In this document: positions 1 to 6,136 of the stretch, in pieces
Position numbering within the stretch: the first letter of the stretch is position 1
Layout: the number at the start of each line of letters is the position of its first letter
Source: UBA5486 sp036744795
Lineage (GTDB): Bacteria; Bacillota; UBA4882; UBA10575
Assembly: GCA_036744795.1 (NCBI GenBank)
Contig: DAIOHK010000064.1
Location: 1-8,613 of the forward strand
Direction: 5' to 3'
DNA: 8,613 nt
The notes under the pieces: model-generated
The model's database searches: none
What the model was told of the DNA's origin: nothing
What the model saw: only the letters and a program-made list of their open reading frames with translations
Program-made: the position numbers and the translations under genes

Positions 1-163
1 GGTATTTCCCTGTGCTTGTAAAAAAATGGCCCTGATGTATTTTCAGACGAAGCTGTGGGATAAAAATTTATTTTTTGTGGGCAAAGCATTTATCCTATAC
101 TTTAAAAACACGCATATATTTAAGTACTGGGAGTTTGCTAGAAGCTCTCCTGAAATTTTCGGT

Positions 164-171
164 AGAGGTGG
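164..171 (+). promoter_or_regulatory. Ribosome binding site fixing the ferritin-like start
   Basis: AGAGGTGG sits 8 bases before the ATG at 180. It supports that start over the in-frame TTG at 75, which would add 35 residues with no family resemblance. Confidence 0.75.
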
Positions 172-179
172 TATTATTA

Positions 180-722
180 ATGAATGGAAAACGTAGCCCA
201 CAAGCAGGAAGACGGAGGTGTACCCTTCCAGTTCCGTATCCGGAGCCGCAAGTGGTAGCTCCTAATGCTTACTATGCTCAACTTCTTCTAGAAGACTATG
301 CGGGGATGGTTAGTGAAGTAACTGCAATTAACCAGTATTTGTATCATTACTTTACTTTTGAGGAAGAGCACGAAGAATTAGGGGAATTAATTGAGTGCAT
401 CTCTATTGTTGAAATGAAGCATATGGAACTTATAGCCGAAACAATTCTTTTGCTTGGGGTAGCTCCAGAATATCGGACACTAACGCATAATTTTCCGGTT
501 TATTGGAATGCCTCATTTGTTTATTATGGGGTAGATGTCTGTGACCGTTTAGCTGCAGATATTGCCAGCGAAAAAGAAGCGATTTGTAATTACCGTAAAC
601 ATCAGGAACAGATTGCTGATCCCTATATCAAACAACTTTTAGAGCGGATTATCTTGGATGAGGAGCATCATTTAAAGTTGTTCCGAGAAGCGGCGACTAA
701 ATATTGCCCGGGTTTGAGTTAA
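180..722 (+). CDS. Ferritin-like (rubrerythrin-type) di-metal protein
   Basis: A 180-residue cytoplasmic four-helix-bundle protein of the ferritin-like superfamily, probably binding a di-iron or di-manganese centre and acting in peroxide detoxification or metal handling. Visible candidate ligands are Glu46 (in SEVTAINQY), the E78-M-K-H81 motif, Glu131 (in ASEKEAI) and the E161-E-H-H164 motif. Two E-x-x-H helices, each preceded by a ligand Glu, are the hallmark of rubrerythrin and Mn-catalase-like proteins. There is no rubredoxin domain, so it is not a classical rubrerythrin. The first 30 residues are a basic, proline-rich extension (RRRC, PVPYPEP). I chose the ATG at 180 because AGAGGTGG lies 8 bases upstream. 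The frame stays open back to a TTG at 75, but that stretch lacks a ribosome site and does not resemble the family. The gene stands alone and is followed by a strong terminator. The fold is secure; the exact substrate is not. Confidence 0.88.
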   Translation: MNGKRSPQAGRRRCTLPVPYPEPQVVAPNAYYAQLLLEDYAGMVSEVTAINQYLYHYFTFEEEHEELGELIECISIVEMKHMELIAETILLLGVAPEYRTLTHNFPVYWNASFVYYGVDVCDRLAADIASEKEAICNYRKHQEQIADPYIKQLLERIILDEEHHLKLFREAATKYCPGLS

Positions 723-772
723 AGAATAGCAGATGAGGGATTCATAAGTACTTTAAGAATCTGTTTGACTAC

Positions 773-811
773 AATAAATAGGAGCTCTAGTAGAGCCCCT
801 ATTTATTTTAA
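773..811 (+). terminator. Intrinsic terminator after the ferritin-like gene
   Basis: A long hairpin 50 bases after the stop. AATAAATAGG (773-782) pairs with CCTATTTATT (798-807), then one A/C mismatch, then GCTCT pairs with AGAGC around a 3-base AGT loop. TTTA follows the right arm. The U-rich outer stem means it could also stop transcription arriving on the minus strand from the gene at 933-1640. Confidence 0.82.
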
Positions 812-815
812 AGTA

Positions 816-906
816 GTCTTTTACGACGGCTACTGCCCGTAGACATGATAGGATAAAAATAGAACTTTTATCCGTAGCCTACAAAGGCTGTCATTCATAC
901 GAGCGA
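816..906. repeat. Degenerate palindromic element with a strong inner hairpin
   Basis: The left edge (816-833, from GTCTTTTACGACGGCTAC) matches the left arm of the palindromic repeat at 5227 at most positions. The right edge ends ...GAGCGAC then AAGC, like the ends and junctions of the other copies. Between them lies a perfect 8-bp hairpin, GGATAAAA (851-858) with TTTTATCC (866-873), 7-base loop. Just outside it, GGCTAC (828-833) pairs with GTAGCC (874-879). I read it as a diverged or composite member of the repeat family. The central hairpin is not found in the other copies. Confidence 0.45.
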
Positions 907-932
907 CAAGCAATCAGCAACGAGTTGTTAGA

Positions 933-1640
933 CTATTTTTTCTTGTTTTTCTTAGGCTTTTTTTCCTTTTGCTGTCCAGGGGGAACTTTGACAGGAACGG
1001 TTTTGCCTACGGGAAAAGGTTGGCTGAGGCTGGAGTAAGGAATTCGATATTTTGCTGCAATAAAGTGCCAATCTTTTCCGGAGAGACGCAGAGAAAAGAT
1101 TTCTTGCGGTGAAATTTTAAGGCGGAGACTAAGATTAATTGCAAGGAAAAGGTCTTCGTAGGGTAGGCCTTGGATGCGCCAGTAAAAAAGCAGTTCAGGA
1201 TCTGTACTAAAGTATTCATGGAGAAACCGGATGGTCATCATCTCTTCAAAGATTTCATCATCAGTAATTGCAGCTGAAGCTTTTTTATGTTTATTCTTGG
1301 CAGACATATATTTACCATGAAAGTTAGGGGGTAGTCCCATCTCTTTTGCAATATTTCCCCAACCTTTTCCTTTGCGTTTCTGCCAGATAACCTCCGGAGT
1401 ACTCTTTGTTTCGATGGCTAAGTAGAATAAAGGAAAGATTTGAACCGGGGTTTCCCTGACGTAGGGTTTAAATTCGCTAACATTAAGCTGAAAATAGCTG
1501 GATGCTGTTTGTTGGATTAAGGAAAAAGCCAATCCCCGGTCAGATAAAGAGATGTGAACTGAAGTAGAATCAGCGGATGCGGGGATTAGTAAAAAAAACA
1601 TTAAGAGTAAGGTTAAAGTAGGGATAAGTAGTTTCTTCAT
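933..1640 (-). CDS. Secreted protein of unknown function with a duplicated motif and Lys-rich tail
   Basis: A 235-residue protein I do not recognise. Residues 1-23 form a typical Sec signal peptide (MKK, a long Leu/Phe core, then ASA), with likely cleavage near ASA/DS, so the product is exported. Two segments resemble each other: residues about 73-104 and 167-201 both follow the pattern K-x-[ST]P-x-x-I-[WF]-x-x-R-x-x-G-K-x-W-x-x-I-A-x(4)-[LI]-P, indicating an internal duplication of a helical unit. The last 11 residues (KEKKPKKNKKK) are almost all Lys and could contact acidic polymers, nucleic acid or the cell surface. AGGAGG lies 10 bases before the ATG. The gene is divergent from rtcB with a 387-base gap between them. 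Function is unknown; signal peptide and repeat are seen directly. Confidence 0.8.
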   Translation of the reverse strand: MKKLLIPTLTLLLMFFLLIPASADSTSVHISLSDRGLAFSLIQQTASSYFQLNVSEFKPYVRETPVQIFPLFYLAIETKSTPEVIWQKRKGKGWGNIAKEMGLPPNFHGKYMSAKNKHKKASAAITDDEIFEEMMTIRFLHEYFSTDPELLFYWRIQGLPYEDLFLAINLSLRLKISPQEIFSLRLSGKDWHFIAAKYRIPYSSLSQPFPVGKTVPVKVPPGQQKEKKPKKNKKK

Positions 1641-1650
1641 GCTTTTTTAA

Positions 1651-1721
1651 CCTCCTATGATTTGATGTTGTAAATTTGTCACTTGTTCCAGTATTATAGT
1701 ATTTCTGCTATTCCAAAGGAA
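1651..1721 (-). promoter_or_regulatory. Candidate promoter and ribosome site for the 933-1640 gene
   Basis: Reading the minus strand, TATAAT (1693-1698) is a perfect -10 with 17 bases to a weak -35, TTCCTT (1716-1721). AGGAGG lies at 1651-1656. The weak -35 makes the promoter tentative; the ribosome site is clear. Confidence 0.45.
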
Positions 1722-1821
1722 TTCTTCCAATACGAGTAATGAGTGATGAGTCACGAACCACGAGAGACGTATTCCCTAATAATATATTTCGCAGTAGGAT
1801 AAGGGTTTCCGGATGGCTCCT

Positions 1822-1846
1822 TACTGGTGTACTTTACCAGTAGTTT
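1822..1846 (+). promoter_or_regulatory. Small hairpin followed by a short T-run
   Basis: A 7-bp perfect stem (TACTGGT / ACCAGTA) with a 7-base loop, followed by GTTTT. It lies upstream of every rtcB promoter candidate, so it could be an operator or the remains of a terminator. Its role is unknown. Confidence 0.3.
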
Positions 1847-1880
1847 TAAAATAACGTTTCTATAATAGATATCAGCAGCT

Positions 1881-1908
1881 TTTACCTTTAACTATTTTAA
1901 GCTATAAT
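1881..1908 (+). promoter_or_regulatory. Candidate upstream rtcB promoter
   Basis: TTTACC (1881-1886), a 16-base spacer and TATAAT (1903-1908) fit a sigma-A-type promoter, with a start near 1915 and a leader of about 110 bases. The -10 is perfect; the -35 matches 4 of 6. Confidence 0.4.
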
Positions 1909-1948
1909 TTAATTAAGAGAAATTTAAGGAATTGCATAATTTAATTAT

Positions 1949-1977
1949 TTAAGATTTAACTACAATATATTTATAAT
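1949..1977 (+). promoter_or_regulatory. Candidate proximal rtcB promoter
   Basis: TTAAGA (1949-1954), a 17-base spacer and TATAAT (1972-1977), within an A/T-rich run, would start transcription near 1984 and give a leader of about 43 bases. This is the better of the two rtcB candidates for spacing and position. Confidence 0.5.
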
Positions 1978-2027
1978 CCTACTGGGAATTGTAATTATAA
2001 AAAAGGTAAAAAAGGTGTGGAAAAAGA

Positions 2028-3272
2028 ATGTTTGTTTTATTTGACAAAGAAAAACAGAAGATTCCGATTAAAATCTGGTTGAAAGATGTGGAGGAACTGG
2101 AGGCAGAATGTATTCGGCAGGCGACTAACCTTGCTAATTTACCCTTTGCATTTAAACATGTAGCATTGATGCCTGATACCCACAGCGGTTACGGGATGCC
2201 GATCGGGGGGGTTCTAGCCACTCAGGGGGTTATAATTCCTAATGCAGTAGGGGTGGATATTGGGTGTGGAGTAGCTTTTATCCGGACTGATTTACCTTCT
2301 TCATTATTGCGCGAAATAAATACACCCGCAGGTGAACTTGGCCGCTTGATTGTTGGTGAGATTATGCGAAGTATTCCTACGGGTTTTCAACATCAAAAAA
2401 GTCCACAGGTCTCAGTTTTACTTGATAAATTTAGGGAAGAAATTACCGGAGATCATATTCTTTACCCCCGGGAATTGGTAAAGGAGGTTAGTAATGGTTA
2501 TCGGCAGCTGGGTACACTCGGGGGAGGTAATCATTTTATTGAATTGCAGGAGGATGATGAAGGGAAACTAGGAATCATGGTTCATTCTGGTTCCAGAAAT
2601 TTCGGGTATAAGATTTGCCGGTACTTTAACCAACTGGCTAAAGAAAAGAATCGTTCTTCAGATTTACAGGTGCCGCCGGAGTATGATCTAGCATATCTTT
2701 TTAAAAATAGTAAAGAAGGGCAGGCCTATATCCGATGGATGAAACTTGCTTTAGATTTTGCCCGTGATAATCGACAGCTAATGTTGGAACGAGTTACAAA
2801 GATTGTAGCAGAGGCTTATGCTAGGTATGCCCGGATGCCGGACCTTACTAATAAAATGGAGGTAAATGCCCATCACAATTATGCGGCTTTAGAGGAACAT
2901 TTTGGGGAAGAGGTCTGGGTACACCGGAAAGGTGCAATCCGCGCCGGAAAAGGAGAATTAGGAATTATCCCTGGGGCGATGGGAAGTTACAGCTATATTG
3001 TTGAAGGCAAAGGAAATACAGAGAGTTTCCTTTCTTGCAGCCACGGAGCTGGACGGGTAATGGGTAGGAAAGAGGCTTGCCGTCAGTTTACTACGGAGGA
3101 GGTACTTTCGGATTTAAAAGCCAGAGATGTAGTGCTGGGAAAAAGGAAAAAGAATGATGTGGCGGAAGAGTATATTAAAGCCTACAAGGATATTAAGGAA
3201 GTAGTTGCGGACCAGGAGGATTTAGTAAAGCCCATACTTCGTCTGAAGACTGTATGTGTGGTTAAGGGGTAA
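2028..3272 (+). CDS. rtcB: RtcB-family RNA-splicing ligase
   Basis: A 414-residue RtcB ligase, close in length to E. coli RtcB (about 408). The family joins 2',3'-cyclic-phosphate or 3'-phosphate RNA ends to 5'-OH ends with GTP and Mn2+, through a histidine-GMP intermediate. All signature blocks are present in order: MPDTHSGYGMPIGG (48-61), VGVDIGCGV (74-82, with Asp77 and Cys80 as metal ligands), GTLGGGNHF (162-170, His169), HSGSRNFG (186-193), NAHHNYA (280-286) and SCSHGAGR (336-343), where His339 is the expected guanylylated residue. The enzyme should therefore be active. AAAGGTG lies 10 bases before the ATG. No archease, RtcA or RtcR gene is adjacent, so it appears to be a stand-alone cytosolic RNA-repair or tRNA ligase under its own promoter. 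It shares a terminator with the converging MATE gene. Confidence 0.97.
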   Translation: MFVLFDKEKQKIPIKIWLKDVEELEAECIRQATNLANLPFAFKHVALMPDTHSGYGMPIGGVLATQGVIIPNAVGVDIGCGVAFIRTDLPSSLLREINTPAGELGRLIVGEIMRSIPTGFQHQKSPQVSVLLDKFREEITGDHILYPRELVKEVSNGYRQLGTLGGGNHFIELQEDDEGKLGIMVHSGSRNFGYKICRYFNQLAKEKNRSSDLQVPPEYDLAYLFKNSKEGQAYIRWMKLALDFARDNRQLMLERVTKIVAEAYARYARMPDLTNKMEVNAHHNYAALEEHFGEEVWVHRKGAIRAGKGELGIIPGAMGSYSYIVEGKGNTESFLSCSHGAGRVMGRKEACRQFTTEEVLSDLKARDVVLGKRKKNDVAEEYIKAYKDIKEVVADQEDLVKPILRLKTVCVVKG

Positions 3273-3310
3273 ATCGTTCTACGCATATGAAATGATGAAA
3301 ATTAAAGCCA

Positions 3311-3345
3311 AAATAAAGCCCCCGCTAGGCGGGGGATGTTTATTT
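3311..3345. terminator. Bidirectional terminator shared by rtcB and the MATE gene
   Basis: CCCCCGC (3319-3325) pairs with GCGGGGG (3329-3335) around a TAG loop. The stem is flanked by AAATAAA on the left and TTTATTT on the right, so a U-rich tract follows it on either strand. It starts 38 bases past the rtcB stop. Its right flank overlaps the stop codon (3340-3342) and last Lys codon of the MATE gene, an unusually compact convergent arrangement. Confidence 0.9.
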
Positions 3346-4683
3346 ATGCTTATTTTTTACGATTACTTTCCGTTTCCACCTTCCGGTCAGATAGTAGGCA
3401 ATACTTAGTGAAGCACCAACAGTCCAGGCGATGGGAATTCCCCACCAGATTCCGTCTGTTCCCAGACTCTTTGATAGATAGGAGGAGACTGGGACCCGGA
3501 CGAGCCACAGGGAGCAGATGGTAAAAAACATAGGGATAAAGGTATCTCCTGCTCCTCTTAAGACCCCATTGGTGATGAACATTGATGAAAAGATTACATA
3601 AAAAGAGCCAACGATCTTTAAGTATCTTTCGCCAATAATAATTACATCGGGGTCGGTGTTAAAAAGGGCAATCAGTTCTTTACCAAAAAAGAAGATCATG
3701 ATAGTTATTACTATAGAGATCAAAGTTGCCATCCCTAAAGTGGCCAGATAACCTTTTTTGACACGATCCGGTTTATTAGCCCCGAGGTTTTGACCGACAA
3801 AAGAAGAAAGGGCTGCTGATAGGTTCATGGCCGGCATTGAGGCGAAAGAGTCTAATCTTCCGGCAGCGGTATAGGCTGCAATAGCATTGGTGCCAAAGCC
3901 ATTAACGATCCGGGAAAGTGCCATCATCCCGCCGGCTACTAACATCTGTTGAACCCCGGCCGGGAGGCCAATCTTCATACTGGTATTGAATAAGCGGCGA
4001 TCAAAGCTCATTTTCTTAAGTTCAAATTTAAAGAGATCATGGGTTTTATTAAGATAAATAATACCCAGAATAAAAGAGACTCCTTGAGCAATAACCGTGG
4101 CCCAGGCGGCTCCGGCTACTCCCCATTCAAAGACCAGAATAAAGAGGAGATCCAAAAAAATATTAACTACTGTAGATATGATCAAAAAATAGAGCGGGGT
4201 TTTAGAATCGCCCAGACCCCTTAGGATTGCACTAATAGAATTATAACCGAACATAACAATCATCCCGGTAAAAATGATATCCAGATATGTTTTGGCCATG
4301 GTGAAGACTTCATCAGGAATCTTTAACAACCTAAGGATGGGGCCACTGACAAGTAGCCCAATGATCGTAGATGTAATTGAGCCAAAAAAGAGAAAAATAT
4401 ATGCAGTATCAATCGTTTTCTTTACTTGATCTAATTGACGGGCACCAAAAAATTGGGAGATTAGAATAGTTGAACCCATTGTAATACCCATGATCAGGGA
4501 GACTAGAAGAAAAATAATCGGAAAACTAGCACCGACTGCAGCAAGGGCTTCTTTTCCCAGAGCATTACCAACGATAATGCTATCAACAGTATTGTATAAT
4601 TGCTGGAATATGTTCCCGATCAGCATTGGTAAAGCAAAATAAAAAATCAGTTTTCCTTCATTTCCTTGGGTCAAGTCTTTCAT
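3340..4683 (-). CDS. MATE-family multidrug/cation exporter
   Basis: A 447-residue inner-membrane transporter of the MATE family, the usual length for about 12 membrane helices. These exporters expel drugs or metabolites in exchange for Na+ or H+. The two-fold pseudo-symmetry is visible: SQFFGARQLDQVKK (76-89) mirrors GQNLGANKPDRVKKG (297-311), and ILRGLGDSKTP (153-163) mirrors VLRGAGDTFIP (374-384). The N-terminus (TQGNEGKLIFYFALPMLIG) and the FQQLYNTVDSIIVG segment (26-39) are typical of the clostridial NorM/DinF-like branch. The tail is short and basic (KNKHK). AGGAG is 7 bases before the ATG. The gene is a single unit, converging on rtcB, with no regulator gene beside it. Family assignment is firm; substrate cannot be told from sequence. 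Confidence 0.96.
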   Translation of the reverse strand: MKDLTQGNEGKLIFYFALPMLIGNIFQQLYNTVDSIIVGNALGKEALAAVGASFPIIFLLVSLIMGITMGSTILISQFFGARQLDQVKKTIDTAYIFLFFGSITSTIIGLLVSGPILRLLKIPDEVFTMAKTYLDIIFTGMIVMFGYNSISAILRGLGDSKTPLYFLIISTVVNIFLDLLFILVFEWGVAGAAWATVIAQGVSFILGIIYLNKTHDLFKFELKKMSFDRRLFNTSMKIGLPAGVQQMLVAGGMMALSRIVNGFGTNAIAAYTAAGRLDSFASMPAMNLSAALSSFVGQNLGANKPDRVKKGYLATLGMATLISIVITIMIFFFGKELIALFNTDPDVIIIGERYLKIVGSFYVIFSSMFITNGVLRGAGDTFIPMFFTICSLWLVRVPVSSYLSKSLGTDGIWWGIPIAWTVGASLSIAYYLTGRWKRKVIVKNKHK

Positions 4684-5226
4684 ATTAACACTCCTGTTTT
4701 TAATTGCGGAAATTCTTTAATCTTAGGGCATCCATTTACATTAAACAACAAAAATAGTGATAGACTTTACTTGGAGATTAATATTTTGTGTTTAAATCAT
4801 AAATCAATTAAGCAATTCTTGAATTACAACAAACATTCTTACATAAAGCCTATTTAAAGTCAATATCATACTAAAATAGTATTCTTCCTCAAAATAGTCA
4901 AAAAGATAAGAAAGGTCCATTCATTTTCTTAGAAGAGGCGTTTTATATAATAATATTTTTCAGTAGTTTAAAAATCTGTTAAGGGCTTGTCCCGTTTTTA
5001 GGAATTATTCTTTTTGCTTCCAGTCAGTAAATGAAAGCTAATATTTTTGATTGAAGTTTTTCATTGGATTCGGCATAGGAACACTAGGGGGAAGTAAGTA
5101 CATCGTATGGATGAAATGCTGTTGGATTTTTCGTGAAGATGATGTAGGAAAAGTCCCTCCCGTTCATGTGGGACAAAGATCCCCCAGGCTCCCCTCTTGT
5201 AAAATTTTAAAAAATTATTGATGGTA
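4684..5226. other. Long non-coding gap upstream of the MATE gene
   Basis: Over 500 bases with frequent stops in most frames and no ribosome-site-backed start. The part nearest the MATE gene is A/T-rich and presumably carries its promoter; a weak minus-strand TTGACT with 17 bases to AAGAAT lies about 150-180 bases before the ATG, but it is too poor to list separately. The 5150-5200 stretch is unusually C/G-rich and can form competing small hairpins. A 63-codon plus-strand frame at 4666-4857 overlaps the MATE start and looks like chance. Nothing else was recognised. Confidence 0.55.
5153..5183. repeat. GGGAC dyad with two exclusive foldings
   Basis: GTCCC (5153-5157) can pair with GGGAC (5170-5174). 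Alternatively GGGA (5170-5173) can pair with TCCC (5180-5183) around CAAAGA. The GGGACAAAGA core recalls short dispersed palindromes common in clostridial intergenic DNA. No function can be assigned. Confidence 0.3.
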
Positions 5227-5388
5227 GTCGCTTACGCCGGCTACCTAAATATCACAAAGTAATTAAGAACAAAGGCGGGTGAGTTGACAAGCTATCCTGT
5301 AGAATTTAATTAAGACCAGATGAATCAACAAGTTGTTCATGCTGGTTTCCTAATTATCGCGAAGTGATTTAAGACCAGATGAATCAAC
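5227..5388. repeat. Palindromic repeat array A (two full-length copies and one partial)
   Basis: Copy 1 (5227-5288, 62 bases) runs from GTCGCTTACGCCGGCT to GGGTGAGTTGAC. A degenerate middle unit (about 5289-5329) keeps only the right half. Copy 3 (5332-5388) has arms GTTGTTCATGCTGGT and ACCAGATGAATCAAC, which pair along the whole arm with one bulged base on each side. TTAAGACCAGATGAATCAAC occurs identically at 5310-5329 and 5369-5388. The units contain an inner dyad close to ATCAC-GAA-GTGAT, so each folds as a long interrupted hairpin. The array lies directly downstream of the LysM gene and its last unit contains that gene's stop codon. Confidence 0.8.
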
Positions 5389-5860
5389 TAAGGCCATTTT
5401 CAAAGTAGGATTCTGGAATGAATAGAATTTGGCCCGGAACGAGCATAGCATCGGAAGTTAAGTAATTAATTATGGTTAGGGCGGGGATAGGGATGTTGAA
5501 TCTTCGGGAAATTTCACCTATGCTATCACCAGCTTGGACAATGTATTTTACTATGGTCCATCCGGGAATTACTAAAATAAGACCGGGGGGGATCTCTTCG
5601 GTTTTTGCGAGCTGGTTTTTTGTCAATAAATCATGGTGACTAATTTTTAAAGAATGAACTAAAAGTAAAAGTTCCTCTTGGGATGAAACGATGTATTTCA
5701 ATTCTTCAACAGTTGCTTTTGGGAAAGATTTTTTCCCCTCAGGACTTTTAAAATGGTCGGCAATATTTTTTCGGGAGGAAAGGTAATCCCTTACGGAACT
5801 AAAATCTTTGGTTAAACTCGAATCAATAATTGTATTTTGGTTACGGATAAAAACACTCAT
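5384..5860 (-). CDS. LysM-domain protein with two LysM modules, one degenerate
   Basis: A 158-residue protein. A clear LysM module fills residues about 106-149: it starts YIVQAGDSIGEISRRFNI, continues with an INYL segment and ends LVPGQILFIP. LysM modules bind N-acetylglucosamine polymers such as peptidoglycan. Residues about 56-99 look like a degenerate first module: YIVSSQEELLLLVHSLKIS and then PPGLILVIPG keep the frame, but the usual GD is missing. The first 50 residues are charged, with no signal peptide or membrane segment. The protein is therefore either cytoplasmic, exported by another route, or a spore-coat type protein; the last is only a guess from other Firmicutes. AAGGAG lies 7 bases before the ATG. 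The last codon and stop (AGT TGA) fall within the right arm of a palindromic repeat, suggesting that repeat insertion set the present C-terminus. Confidence 0.85.
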   Translation of the reverse strand: MSVFIRNQNTIIDSSLTKDFSSVRDYLSSRKNIADHFKSPEGKKSFPKATVEELKYIVSSQEELLLLVHSLKISHHDLLTKNQLAKTEEIPPGLILVIPGWTIVKYIVQAGDSIGEISRRFNIPIPALTIINYLTSDAMLVPGQILFIPESYFENGLS

Positions 5861-5869
5861 TGTACTACT

Positions 5870-5890
5870 CCTTTCATACTAATGGAAAGG
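5870..5890 (-). promoter_or_regulatory. Hairpin that could mask the LysM gene's ribosome site
   Basis: In minus-strand mRNA, CCTTTCCAT pairs with ATGAAAGG around a TAGT loop, with one bulged C. The right arm contains the AAGG of the AAGGAG ribosome site, so folding would partly hide it. The structure is seen directly; a role in translation control is inferred. Confidence 0.4.
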
Positions 5891-5975
5891 TGTTTCAAAG
5901 AATAAACTACCATGTTATTTTATGAACTTATATCATTTTTGGTTCCACCAGTAGAGTGGTCCAGTTCACTGTGGG

Positions 5976-6003
5976 TGATCAATTTTTATGGTTAAATTGA
6001 TCA
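5976..6003. promoter_or_regulatory. Perfect 10-bp inverted repeat in the divergent gap
   Basis: TGATCAATTT (5976-5985) and AAATTGATCA (5994-6003) are exact reverse complements around the 8-base TTATGGTT. No T-run follows, which argues against a terminator. The position between the LysM gene and the barrel-operon promoter suits an operator for a dimeric regulator, though none is encoded nearby. Confidence 0.5.
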
Positions 6004-6096
6004 ATTATGCATTTCCATAATATCTATATAAAATTACAGGAGATGTATGCAAAAATATTGAACTAAAGTTTAACTGGTAATAAATAAGCAAAAATA

Positions 6097-6125
6097 ACGA
6101 CATCTTTACGTGTTCGTGATATAAT
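6097..6125 (+). promoter_or_regulatory. Promoter of the barrel/sensor operon
   Basis: ACGACA (6097-6102, 4 of 6 matches to TTGACA), a 17-base spacer and a perfect TATAAT (6120-6125) form a good sigma-A-type promoter. Transcription would begin near 6132, leaving a leader of about 210 bases that contains the whole of repeat array B. Confidence 0.6.
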
Positions 6126-6136
6126 GGTAACAAGCA

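Larger units (their letters stand above)
1657..2027. other. Divergent intergenic region, no gene seen
   Basis: This gap separates the secreted-protein gene from rtcB and holds the promoters of both. At 1743-1754 is a small GTGA/TCAC dyad within a simple GAGTGATGAGTCACGA-like stretch. At 1822-1842 TACTGGT pairs with ACCAGTA around a 7-base loop, followed by GTTTT; it could be a weak terminator or an operator. From about 1900 the sequence becomes very A/T-rich, consistent with a promoter region. No open frame with a ribosome site was found. Confidence 0.6.
5861..6136. other. Divergent regulatory gap before the second repeat array
   Basis: There is no open frame of interest. It contains the hairpin beside the LysM gene start, a CCAC/GTGG dyad at about 5946-5960, the 10-bp inverted repeat at 5976-6003 and the plus-strand promoter at 6097-6125. 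A weak minus-strand promoter for the LysM gene (TTCATA, 16 bases, TATTCT) may lie near 5899-5926. The density of dyads suggests regulation of one or both flanking genes. Confidence 0.5.

Noticed and set aside
75..179. N-terminal extension of the ferritin-like protein
   Set aside because: It would start at a TTG with no ribosome site, whereas the ATG at 180 has a strong one and fits the family length.
2..199. Open frame from the window edge, overlapping the ferritin-like gene start
   Set aside because: It is 66 codons without a stop, but the A/T-rich translation resembles no family, has no ribosome-backed start, and contains the next gene's ribosome site. It could be the tail of an upstream gene, but there is no positive evidence.
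1007..1219. 70-codon minus-strand frame
   Set aside because: It lies inside the secreted-protein gene in another frame and has no ribosome site.
3336..3524. 62-codon plus-strand frame
   Set aside because: It is antisense to the MATE gene; the composition is typical of a shadow frame.
4039..4224. 61-codon plus-strand frame
   Set aside because: It is antisense to the MATE gene and resembles no protein.
4666..4857. 63-codon plus-strand frame in the gap beside the MATE gene
   Set aside because: It begins inside the MATE gene, has no ribosome site, and its composition follows the A/T-rich background.
5941..6003. tRNA, T-box or riboswitch
   Set aside because: Several dyads are present, but there is no cloverleaf, T-box bulge or known aptamer core.
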